12,991 bases of DNA from positions 1 to 12,991 of the forward strand of contig JBBDSW010000014.1 in NCBI GenBank assembly GCA_040904745.1, read 5' to 3'. This document shows positions 7,368 to 12,991 of this stretch, piece after piece; the first letter of the stretch is position 1, and each line of letters begins with the position of its first letter. The notes beneath the pieces are model-generated. The model was not told the DNA's origin and ran no database searches. It worked only from the letters and a program-made list of their open reading frames with translations. Origin of the DNA: T1Sed10-7 sp040904745. GTDB lineage: Bacteria; Actinomycetota; Nitriliruptoria; Nitriliruptorales; Nitriliruptoraceae. The position numbers were made by a program, and so were the translations under genes.

Positions 7368-7664
7368 GTGGAACAGTTCGGCAGTCTCCTGCTGCCCTTG
7401 GCGTTCCTGGGGGTGCTCTACTTCCTCCTGATCCGCCCGCAGCAGAAGAAGCGGAAAGAGCAAGAGCAGATGGTCCGCGCCCTGAGCGTGGGTGACGACG
7501 TCGTCACGATCGGTGGGCTCCACGGCCGGGTCGTCGCGGTCGACGACACCACGATGGACATCGCCGTCGACGCCGACGAGGACGTCATCATGCGTTACGA
7601 GCGGTCCTCGCTGGGGCGTATCGTGGCGGATGACGCCGGGCCGGCCGACGACGAGGACGAGTGA
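7368..7664 (+). CDS. yajC: Preprotein translocase subunit YajC
   Basis: Small single-pass membrane protein (98 residues) of the SecDF-YajC accessory complex of the Sec translocase. It has one N-terminal membrane helix (LLLPLAFLGVLYFLLI, about residues 7-22) followed immediately by the hallmark RPQQKKRKEQEQM and then the small cytoplasmic domain GDDVVTIGGLHGRVVAVDD. The C-terminus is strongly acidic. GTG 7368 is preceded by AAGGA at 7357-7361 with six bases of spacing. The stop TGA overlaps the next start (GTGA, 7661-7664), coupling it to the HD-domain gene. Length and motif order are typical. Confidence 0.95.
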   Translation: MEQFGSLLLPLAFLGVLYFLLIRPQQKKRKEQEQMVRALSVGDDVVTIGGLHGRVVAVDDTTMDIAVDADEDVIMRYERSSLGRIVADDAGPADDEDE

Positions 7665-8587
7665 GAGACGAGACACGCCCCGAGCCGACCACCGCGGACA
7701 CGGTGGATCCGGCAGCGGCCCGGCGGGCGGACGCCGAGGTCCCCGCTGACGTGGACGCGCCGGACGGTGCTCCACTCGACGACTCGTCGCCCTCGGCGCT
7801 CAGGGACCCGGCGACCGCCATCCGTGGCTCGGCTGAGGCCGCGCTCCTGCGTGGGGTCGACGCTGCCGATGCCGTGGCCGAGGCGCGGGCCGTCGCGCTC
7901 GACGCGGAGCAGCGCACCGGCAGCCGCGTCGACGTCCTGACCCAGCTCCAGCAGGACGAGGTCGTCAGCGCGTTCATCAAGCTGTCCGATCAGTTCCTGG
8001 GCAGCCTCGGTTTCACCGAGCACGGCTTCCGCCACGCCAACCTGGTCGGACGTATCGCCCACAACGTGCTGCACCACCTCGGCGCGGATGAGGAACTGTC
8101 CGAGCTGGCCGCGATCGCCGGCTACCTCCACGACGTCGGGAACGTCGTGACCCGGGCCAACCACGGCATCTCTGGGGCCTGGATCGCCTACGACGCCCTC
8201 CGGCGGCTCGAGGTCGATCCGTACCGGATCGGACTGGTCCTCTCGGCGGTCGGCAACCACGAGGAGCAGTACGGCTCCGCGATCGGGCCGGTCGGGGCTG
8301 CGGTGATCCTCGCGGACAAGTCGGATGTCCACCGCACCAGGGTGCGCAAGGGAGCGGATACGACGATCGACATCCACGACCGGGTGAACGACGCCGTGAC
8401 CTACTCGTTCCTCCGGGTGGACGCCGAAGCGGCGACCATCACCCTCGAACTGGAGCTCGACACGGAGCGATCGACGGTCATCGAGTACTTCGAGATCTTC
8501 CTGGACCGCATGGTGATGTGCCGCCGCGCGGCGCGCACCCTGGGCTGCGAGTTCCGGATCACCGCCAACGACGTCCCGCTCGGTTGA
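7661..8587 (+). CDS. HD-domain metal-dependent phosphohydrolase between yajC and secD
   Basis: 308-residue soluble protein with an HD-type hydrolase core from about residue 100 to the end. Putative metal ligands are H121 and H125 (TEHGFRH), H157-D158 (YLHDVGN), H168 (NHGISG), H200 (GNHEEQ) and D219 (LADKSDVHR). The number of His/Asp positions suggests a two-metal HD site. The tail (IEYFEIFLDRMVMCRRAARTLGC) resembles, from memory, a family of HD phosphohydrolases found in Clostridia and other bacteria whose substrate I do not know. The first 95 or so residues are acidic, Ala/Pro-rich and probably disordered, followed by a short helical stretch; core-only relatives would lack this extension. 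GTG 7661 overlaps the yajC stop, with GAGGA at 7653-7657. It could act on a nucleotide or cyclic nucleotide, but nothing here shows which. Its place inside the yajC-secDF block suggests co-expression with the Sec accessory complex. Confidence 0.85.
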   Translation: MRDETRPEPTTADTVDPAAARRADAEVPADVDAPDGAPLDDSSPSALRDPATAIRGSAEAALLRGVDAADAVAEARAVALDAEQRTGSRVDVLTQLQQDEVVSAFIKLSDQFLGSLGFTEHGFRHANLVGRIAHNVLHHLGADEELSELAAIAGYLHDVGNVVTRANHGISGAWIAYDALRRLEVDPYRIGLVLSAVGNHEEQYGSAIGPVGAAVILADKSDVHRTRVRKGADTTIDIHDRVNDAVTYSFLRVDAEAATITLELELDTERSTVIEYFEIFLDRMVMCRRAARTLGCEFRITANDVPLG

Positions 8588-8612
8588 GCAGGACGGGAGC
8601 GAGGAACGAGTA

Positions 8613-10100
8613 GTGGAGAAGCGTCCCCTCATCGCCAGCCTGGCGGTGGTCGTCCTCGTGGCGGTCGCCGGTGGCACCTATCTCGGGATGGGCGCGCGTC
8701 CGAACCTCGGGCTGGACCTCCAAGGCGGCATCAGCGCCATCTACACCCCGGTGCTCCCCGAAGGTGAGGAGGAGCCGGAGGACCTCGAGGAGGTCCTCGA
8801 CGAGACCATCGCCGTGATCCGGGCCCGCATCGACTCGCTCGGGGTGGCCGAGCCGGAGATCTCGCGGAGCGGGACGGACGTCCAGGTCCAGCTGCCCGGC
8901 ATCGCCGACCCCGATCGTGTGCAGGAGATCATCGGCCGTACCGCGCAGTTGTCCTTCCGCCGGGTGATCGGGGAGATCCCACCGGGCTCGCCCCGCTACG
9001 ACGAGGGCCCCGACTGCGACGCGCCGGTCGACGAGCGTGAGGCCCTGCCGGACGACGAGGGCGGCATCCTGTGTGGCTCGGTCGACGAGGCGGTCGCCGG
9101 AGGCGCCGATGACCAGCCGGCGGTCAGCAAGTGGGAGGTCGGGCCGGCCGAGCTGACCGGCGAGCGCATCGAGGATGCGTTCGTGCAGATCGGCACCGGT
9201 GCGCAGTCCTTCCAGGTCGGGCTCGACCTCGACGCGGAGGGCGGTGAGGCCTTCGCGGCCGTCACCTCCGACCTGGCGTGCGAGCGGGACCAGGGGGGCG
9301 ACGGCCGCTTCGCGATCGTGCTGGACGACGTGGTCGAGTCGGCGCCCGGCGTGAACCCGCAGGTCGCCTGCGGCACCGGCATCACCGGGGGGAGCGCGAC
9401 GATCACCACGGCCGGGGGTCTCTCTCGCGAGGAGCAGGAGGCGGACGCCAACGATCTCGCCCTCGTGCTGCGGACCGGGGCGCTGCCGATCTCCCTGGAG
9501 GCCTCGACCTTCCAGACCGTCTCGCCGACGCTCGGTGCCGAGTCACTGCGGGCCGGGCTGCTCGCCGGGATCATCGGTCTCGTGCTGGTCGCCGGCTGGC
9601 TGGTCTGGTTCTACCGCTGGATCGGTCTCGTAGCGGTCTTCGAGGTGGCTCTGTACGGGCTGTTCATCGTGTCGGGGATCGCCGCGCTGGGATCGTTGAT
9701 CGGCTTCACCCTGACGCTGGCCGGGGTCGCCGGGATCATCGTGTCGATCGGCATCACGGCCGACTCCGCGATCATCTTCGCCGAGCGGATCCGCGACGAG
9801 GTCAACCTCGGCAAGACGGTACGGACCGCCGTCGTGCGAGCACATCACTCGGCGTGGCGGACCAACCTGACCGGCAACACCGTGACCCTGGCAGCCGCCG
9901 CGATCCTGTACTTCCTCGCGGTCGGCCCGGTGCGCGGGTTCGCGCTCATGCTCGGGATCTCGAGCGTTCTGGACCTCATCATCATGTACTTCTTCGCACG
10001 CCCGGCCGCCTTCCTGATGGCGGACAGGAAGATCCTCACCCGCCGCAACGTCGGTGGCGTCGATCCGAACGCCCGTGTCACGGCAGGAGCGAAGGCATGA
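8613..10100 (+). CDS. secD: Protein translocase subunit SecD
   Basis: SecD is the larger half of the SecDF motor, which uses the proton gradient to pull proteins across the membrane after SecA action. The 495-residue product has one N-terminal membrane helix (about 6-26), then RPNLGLDLQGG, the large extracytoplasmic P1 domain with IRARIDSLGVAEPEI and VQLPGI, and a head region including FQVGLDLDAEGGEAF and LDDVVESAP. Five membrane helices follow from about residue 312 to 470. The functionally important helix reads SIGITADSAIIFAERIRDE, with the conserved acidic residue at D384; the TADS form is the one seen in actinobacterial SecD. The GTG start has GAGGA at 8601-8605. All four cysteines lie in the predicted extracytoplasmic region. 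The stop overlaps the secF start (ATGA), so SecD and SecF are probably made in equal amounts. Confidence 0.96.
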   Translation: MEKRPLIASLAVVVLVAVAGGTYLGMGARPNLGLDLQGGISAIYTPVLPEGEEEPEDLEEVLDETIAVIRARIDSLGVAEPEISRSGTDVQVQLPGIADPDRVQEIIGRTAQLSFRRVIGEIPPGSPRYDEGPDCDAPVDEREALPDDEGGILCGSVDEAVAGGADDQPAVSKWEVGPAELTGERIEDAFVQIGTGAQSFQVGLDLDAEGGEAFAAVTSDLACERDQGGDGRFAIVLDDVVESAPGVNPQVACGTGITGGSATITTAGGLSREEQEADANDLALVLRTGALPISLEASTFQTVSPTLGAESLRAGLLAGIIGLVLVAGWLVWFYRWIGLVAVFEVALYGLFIVSGIAALGSLIGFTLTLAGVAGIIVSIGITADSAIIFAERIRDEVNLGKTVRTAVVRAHHSAWRTNLTGNTVTLAAAAILYFLAVGPVRGFALMLGISSVLDLIIMYFFARPAAFLMADRKILTRRNVGGVDPNARVTAGAKA

Positions 10101-11322
10101 GGACGCCCACGATCGAGTTCGTCGGCAACGCCCGACGCTGGACGATGATCTCCGGCAGCCTGATCGTCGTCAGCCTGCTCGCCCTGGGGCTGCTCGGGCT
10201 CGACCTCTCGATCGACTTCGTCGGCGGGAACGCCTACCGCCTCGTCGAGGTCCGCGAGGACCTCACCTCCGGGGAGCTTCGGGAGGCAGCCGAGGGGGCC
10301 GGTGCGGGCGACGTGGTCGCCCAGCTCGCCACCGAGGGCGACGAGGTCACCGGCGCCACCGTGCGGACGGAATCGTTGGAGCCATCCGGTGAGACCGAGC
10401 AGGCGGTCCGCGAAGCGCTCACCGAGGTCTCCGGGGCCGCGGAGGTCGGCTTCGACTTCGTCGGACCGGTGTGGGGGGAGCGGATCACCCTGCAGGCCCT
10501 CGAGGCCCTGCTGGTCTTCCTCATCGTGGTGATCCTCTACATCACCTTCCGACTCGAGTTCAAGATGGCGGTGGCCGCCACGGCAGCGTTGGTCCATGAC
10601 ATCCTGATCACGGTCGGGATCTACGCCCTGGTCGGGTTCAACGTGTCTCCGGCGACGGTGATCGCCATGCTGACGATCCTCGGATACTCGCTGTACGACT
10701 CGGTCGTCGTCTTCGACCGGGTCAAGGAGAACGCGATCAACCTCGGCGATCCGGGCCTTCGGACCTATCCCGAGCTCGTCAACGCGTCGATGAACCAGGT
10801 CGTCTACCGCTCCATGAACACCTCGATCACCTCGCTCCTGCCGGTCGGGGCGTTGCTCATCATCGGGGCGCAGGTGCTCGGCGCGACCACCCTGCAGGAC
10901 CTGGCATTGGCACTGTTCATCGGGATGGCGATCGGGGTCTACTCCTCGCTGTTCGTGGCCGGGCCGCTGTTCGCCTGGCTCAAGCAGCGCGAACCGGAGG
11001 AGCAGCGTCGTGCGGCCAAGGTCGCGGNNNNNNNNNNNNNNNNNNNNNNNNNNNNNNNNNNNNNNNNNNNNNNNNNNNNNNNNNNNNNNNNNNNNNNNNN
11101 NNNNNNNNNNNNNNNNNNNNNNNNNNNGCCTGGCTCAAGCAGCGCGAACCGGAGGAGCAGCGTCGTGCGGCCAAGGTCGCGGCACAGGACGCGGGTGAGG
11201 AGCCACCAGAGGCCGTGGCTGCTCCGGAGGCGCCGGCGCCAGGCTCCCCGGAGGCGCGGGCGCCGATCACGACCGAGTACGTCCGAGGTGAGGGCAAGGG
11301 CAAGAAGCGGCGCAAGCGGTGA
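10097..11322 (+). CDS. secF: Protein translocase subunit SecF (interrupted by assembly gap)
   Basis: Partner of SecD in the proton-driven translocation motor. Seen are an N-terminal membrane helix, the SIDFVGGNAYRL block, a short P4-like extracytoplasmic domain, and five further helices. The diagnostic motif GYSLYDSVVVFDRVKEN begins at residue 196, with D201. NTSITSLLPVGALLI is also typical. A 100-N gap (11028-11127) falls just after the last helix. A 55-bp exact overlap of its flanks shows that the sequence continues: joining 10097-11027 to 11183-11322 gives 1071 bases and an intact 356-residue protein. It ends in an acidic/proline/alanine-rich tail closed by the basic cluster GKGKKRRKR and TGA 11320-11322. 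Read straight through the N run, the frame is lost and secF appears falsely fused to apt. ATG 10097 overlaps the secD stop. Confidence 0.94.
10973..11027 (+). repeat. 55-bp sequence duplicated on both sides of the second gap (left copy)
   Basis: The 55 bases immediately before the N run are identical to the 55 bases immediately after it (11128-11182). Both encode AWLKQREPEEQRRAAKVA of SecF. The repeat ends exactly at the gap on the left and starts exactly at the gap on the right, as expected for overlapping contig ends, not for a biological repeat. Confidence 0.95.
11028..11127. other. Assembly gap of exactly 100 N inside secF
   Basis: Exactly 100 N, a common placeholder for an unknown gap. 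The flanks overlap by 55 identical bases, a k-mer size commonly used by de Bruijn assemblers, so the contigs most likely abut with no missing sequence. The placeholder shifts the reading frame of secF by two bases and creates spurious reading frames across the gap. Confidence 0.93.
11128..11182 (+). repeat. 55-bp sequence duplicated on both sides of the second gap (right copy)
   Basis: Second copy of the 55-bp overlap at 10973-11027, starting at the first called base after the N run. Most likely the same genomic bases represented twice. Confidence 0.95.
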
Positions 11323-11359
11323 CACCGTCGCAGCGCCAACCGTCGGCCGAGGGAGCGTC

Positions 11360-11887
11360 GTGAACACCACCCCTGACCCGTTCGATCTCGCCCGGTTCAT
11401 CCGTGATGTTCCGGACTTCCCCGAACCCGGGATCGTCTTCCGCGACGTCACGCCGTTGCTGGCCGTCCCCGCGGCCTTCGAGCGTGCGGTGAGTGGACTC
11501 GCCGAGCTCGACGGCGACGTCGATCTCGTCCTCGGCATCGAGTCGCGCGGCTTCATCCTGGGTGCACCCGTGGCGCTTCGCACCGGGGCGGGGTTCGTCC
11601 CGGCCCGCAAGGCCGGGAAGCTGCCGGGGGAGACCGTCAGCGTCAGCTTCCAGTTGGAGTACGGCGAGGCGGTGCTCGAGCTGCAGGCCGGTGCCGTGGC
11701 ACCCGGTCAGCGCGTGCTGATCGTGGATGACGTGCTGGCGACCGGCGGAACCGCCGCCGCCGCTGCCGCACTGGTCGAGCAGCTCGGCGGCGTGGTCGCG
11801 GGCCTGAGCTTCCTGATCGAGCTGTCGGCCCTCCACGGCGCCGACAAACTCGCCGCCTACCCCCATCGGTCGCTCCTGAGCTACTGA
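11360..11887 (+). CDS. apt: Adenine phosphoribosyltransferase
   Basis: Cytoplasmic purine-salvage enzyme converting adenine and PRPP to AMP and pyrophosphate. The 175-residue protein has the family N-terminus IRDVPDFPEPGIVFRDVTPLL, the GIESRGFILGAPVA block, the flexible-loop region VPARKAGKLPGETVS and the PRPP-binding motif VLIVDDVLATGGT (residues 119-131). Length is normal for bacterial Apt. The start is GTG 11360, with GAGGGAG at 11350-11356 just upstream. It follows secF by 37 bp and precedes rel, the usual secDF-apt-rel order of actinobacteria. The pairing with rel links purine salvage to alarmone metabolism. Confidence 0.96.
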   Translation: MNTTPDPFDLARFIRDVPDFPEPGIVFRDVTPLLAVPAAFERAVSGLAELDGDVDLVLGIESRGFILGAPVALRTGAGFVPARKAGKLPGETVSVSFQLEYGEAVLELQAGAVAPGQRVLIVDDVLATGGTAAAAAALVEQLGGVVAGLSFLIELSALHGADKLAAYPHRSLLSY

Positions 11888-11935
11888 CGCCCGCTCGATA
11901 CGCTCGTGGGGCGCCACCAGGTGCACCCCGAGGGC

Positions 11936-11940
11936 GAGGA
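11936..11940 (+). promoter_or_regulatory. Shine-Dalgarno GAGGA pointing to a CTG start for rel
   Basis: GAGGA lies six bases before CTG 11947. It is embedded in an 11-base string (GCGAGGAACGA, 11934-11944) that is identical to the ribosome-binding region of secD in this window (8599-8609). No ATG, GTG or TTG in the rel frame occurs from inside apt until GTG 12052, which has no purine-rich site upstream. Confidence 0.55.
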
Positions 11941-11946
11941 ACGACG

Positions 11947-12991
11947 CTGGCGTCGGACACCACCGGCACCGAAGCAGCGCGGGAGAGCAGGCCCGCGCTT
12001 CCCCCGCCGCGCCCGACCGGGGTCAAGGCCGCGCTGTCCCGCCTCTCCCTCGTGCAGCGTGAGTCGATCCCGCCGGAGCTCGAGAGCCTCGCAGCCGCCA
12101 TCCGGGCGGCCTCGCGTGCGGATGTCCGTGAGGTCGTGCGCGCCTACCGCTACGCGGAGGCGATGCACGAGGGACAGCGCCGTCAGAGCGGTGAGGCCTA
12201 CATCACGCATCCGGTCGCGGTGGCGACCGAGCTCGCGGAGCTCGGCCTCGGGACCCCGACGCTGATCGCCGCGCTGCTCCACGACACGGTCGAGGACACC
12301 CCCGCCACGCTCGAAGACGTGCGCGAGGGGTTCGGTGATGAGGTCGGTCACCTCGTCGACGGGGTGACCAAGCTGGACCGTCTCCAGGTCGAGTCGAAGC
12401 AGGAGCAGCAGGCCGAGACCCTGCGGAAGATGATCGTCGCGATGGCCAAGGACATCCGGGTCCTGGTCATCAAGCTCGCCGATCGCGTCCACAACATGGA
12501 GACGATCGCCTTCATGTCGCGCGACAAGCAGAAGCGGATCGCCCAGGAGACCCTCGACATCTACGCCCCGCTGGCCCACCGCCTCGGGATGCAGAACTTC
12601 AAGCTCCGCCTCGAGGATCTGGGGTTCCAGACGCTCCACCCCAAGCGCTACGAGGAGATCGTGGCGATGGTCGAGGAGCGCAACCCGGAACGGGAGCGTG
12701 AACTCGAGCAGGTCATCGCCGGGATCCACGAGCAGCTCAAGGAACTGAAGATCCGCGGGGACGTCACGGGGCGCCCGAAGCACTACTACTCGATCTACGA
12801 GAAGATGGTGCTGCGGGGCAAGGAGTTCGACGAGATCCATGACCTCCTGGCCGTGCGGGTCATCGTCTCCTCCGTGCGTGACTGCTACGCGGTCCTCGGC
12901 CAGCTGCACGCGACCTGGCGTCCCGTCCCGGGGCGTTTCAAGGACTACATCGCGATGCCGAAGGTCAACCTCTACCAGTCGCTGCACACCT
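11947..12991 (+). CDS. relA: Bifunctional (p)ppGpp synthetase/hydrolase Rel, 3'-truncated by window edge
   Basis: Stringent-response enzyme that makes (p)ppGpp from ATP and GDP/GTP and also degrades it. The visible N-terminal 348 residues contain the HD hydrolase domain (YITHPVAVA, ALLHDTVEDT with H112-D113 and E116-D117, GVTKLDRL, IKLADRVHNMET). The start of the synthetase domain follows (GRPKHYYSIYEKM, FDEIHDLLAVRVI, GRFKDYIAMPKVNLYQSLHT). Because the hydrolase motif is intact, this should be a long bifunctional Rel rather than a synthetase-only RelA. The regulatory TGS and ACT domains lie beyond the window. The start is uncertain: CTG 11947 has GAGGA at 11936-11940 and gives an N-terminal extension with a basic helix (GVKAALSRLSLVQR) like that of mycobacterial Rel. 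GTG 12052 would also keep the whole HD domain but lacks a ribosome-binding site. It begins 59 bp after apt. Confidence 0.94.
   Translation, partial: MASDTTGTEAARESRPALPPPRPTGVKAALSRLSLVQRESIPPELESLAAAIRAASRADVREVVRAYRYAEAMHEGQRRQSGEAYITHPVAVATELAELGLGTPTLIAALLHDTVEDTPATLEDVREGFGDEVGHLVDGVTKLDRLQVESKQEQQAETLRKMIVAMAKDIRVLVIKLADRVHNMETIAFMSRDKQKRIAQETLDIYAPLAHRLGMQNFKLRLEDLGFQTLHPKRYEEIVAMVEERNPERERELEQVIAGIHEQLKELKIRGDVTGRPKHYYSIYEKMVLRGKEFDEIHDLLAVRVIVSSVRDCYAVLGQLHATWRPVPGRFKDYIAMPKVNLYQSLHT

Noticed and set aside
5094..7775. Very long - strand open frame (893 codons) opposite ruvB, the antiporter and yajC
   Set aside because: The composition is charged and low-complexity (runs of R, D, G, E, H and Q), with no domain signatures. 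It mirrors the codon bias of the strongly supported + strand genes, as is usual in high-GC DNA.
9278..11887. Apparent long + strand reading frame spanning secD, secF and apt as one protein
   Set aside because: It reads secD out of frame, uses the N run as open sequence and then translates the secF tail in the wrong frame. The 55-bp flank overlap shows that secF ends at 11322 and apt is separate.
11899..11904. TACGCT as a -10 element for rel
   Set aside because: No -35-like sequence at suitable spacing and no other supporting signal; a single TAnnnT match is weak evidence.
11881..12987. Long - strand open frame opposite rel
   Set aside because: It is the antisense shadow of the clearly recognisable Rel HD/synthetase coding sequence, with no protein motif of its own.
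1..12991. CRISPR arrays, tRNA or rRNA genes, insertion sequences, toxin-antitoxin or phage genes
   Set aside because: None seen. The only exact long repeat is the contig overlap at the second gap, and almost all of the sequence is accounted for by tightly packed housekeeping genes.

Overview
The window is a 13 kb, very GC-rich stretch, with every convincing gene on the + strand. It reads as a draft-genome or metagenome piece from a high-GC Gram-positive, most likely an actinobacterium (Actinomycetota), possibly a deep-branching lineage. The evidence is the order yebC–ruvC–ruvA–ruvB … yajC–secD–secF–apt–rel, the frequent GTG/TTG starts, the actinobacterial-style SecD (a TADS motif in its core membrane segment) and a Bacillus/Actinobacteria-type LexA box. 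I cannot place the genus.

Layout. (1) 1-612 is the 3' part of yebC. (2) 632-3235 is a soluble histidine kinase with five PAS repeats and no response regulator beside it, interrupted by a 100-N gap. (3) 3236-5680 holds a perfect LexA/SOS operator followed by the overlapping genes ruvC-ruvA-ruvB (Holliday-junction branch migration and resolution). (4) 5712-7247 is a CPA1-type cation/proton antiporter with a C-terminal RCK_C/TrkA_C domain, followed by a strong GC hairpin. (5) 7368-11322 is yajC, an HD-domain phosphohydrolase, secD and secF (the auxiliary Sec translocase module, with the HD gene inside it). secF is interrupted by a second 100-N gap. (6) 11360-11887 is apt, and 11947 to the window end is the 5' part of a bifunctional (p)ppGpp synthetase/hydrolase gene.

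Most of the content is well-known housekeeping machinery, and I see no convincing undescribed multi-gene system. What merits a second look: both N gaps look like assembly artefacts, because the flanking contig ends share exact overlaps (11 bp and 55 bp) and collapsing them restores single intact reading frames. The rel gene appears to start at CTG. ruvC appears to start at TTG behind a textbook SOS box. A conserved but functionally unassigned HD hydrolase is translationally coupled to yajC. The multi-PAS kinase and the antiporter interrupt otherwise familiar gene neighbourhoods.

How the genes work together: RuvC, RuvA and RuvB form the resolvasome and overlap by 4 bp at each junction (ATGA, GTGA), so they are probably co-translated and DNA-damage inducible. 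YajC, SecD and SecF form the proton-motive-force-driven accessory complex of SecYEG. Apt (purine salvage) and Rel (alarmone metabolism) are both tied to purine nucleotide pools.
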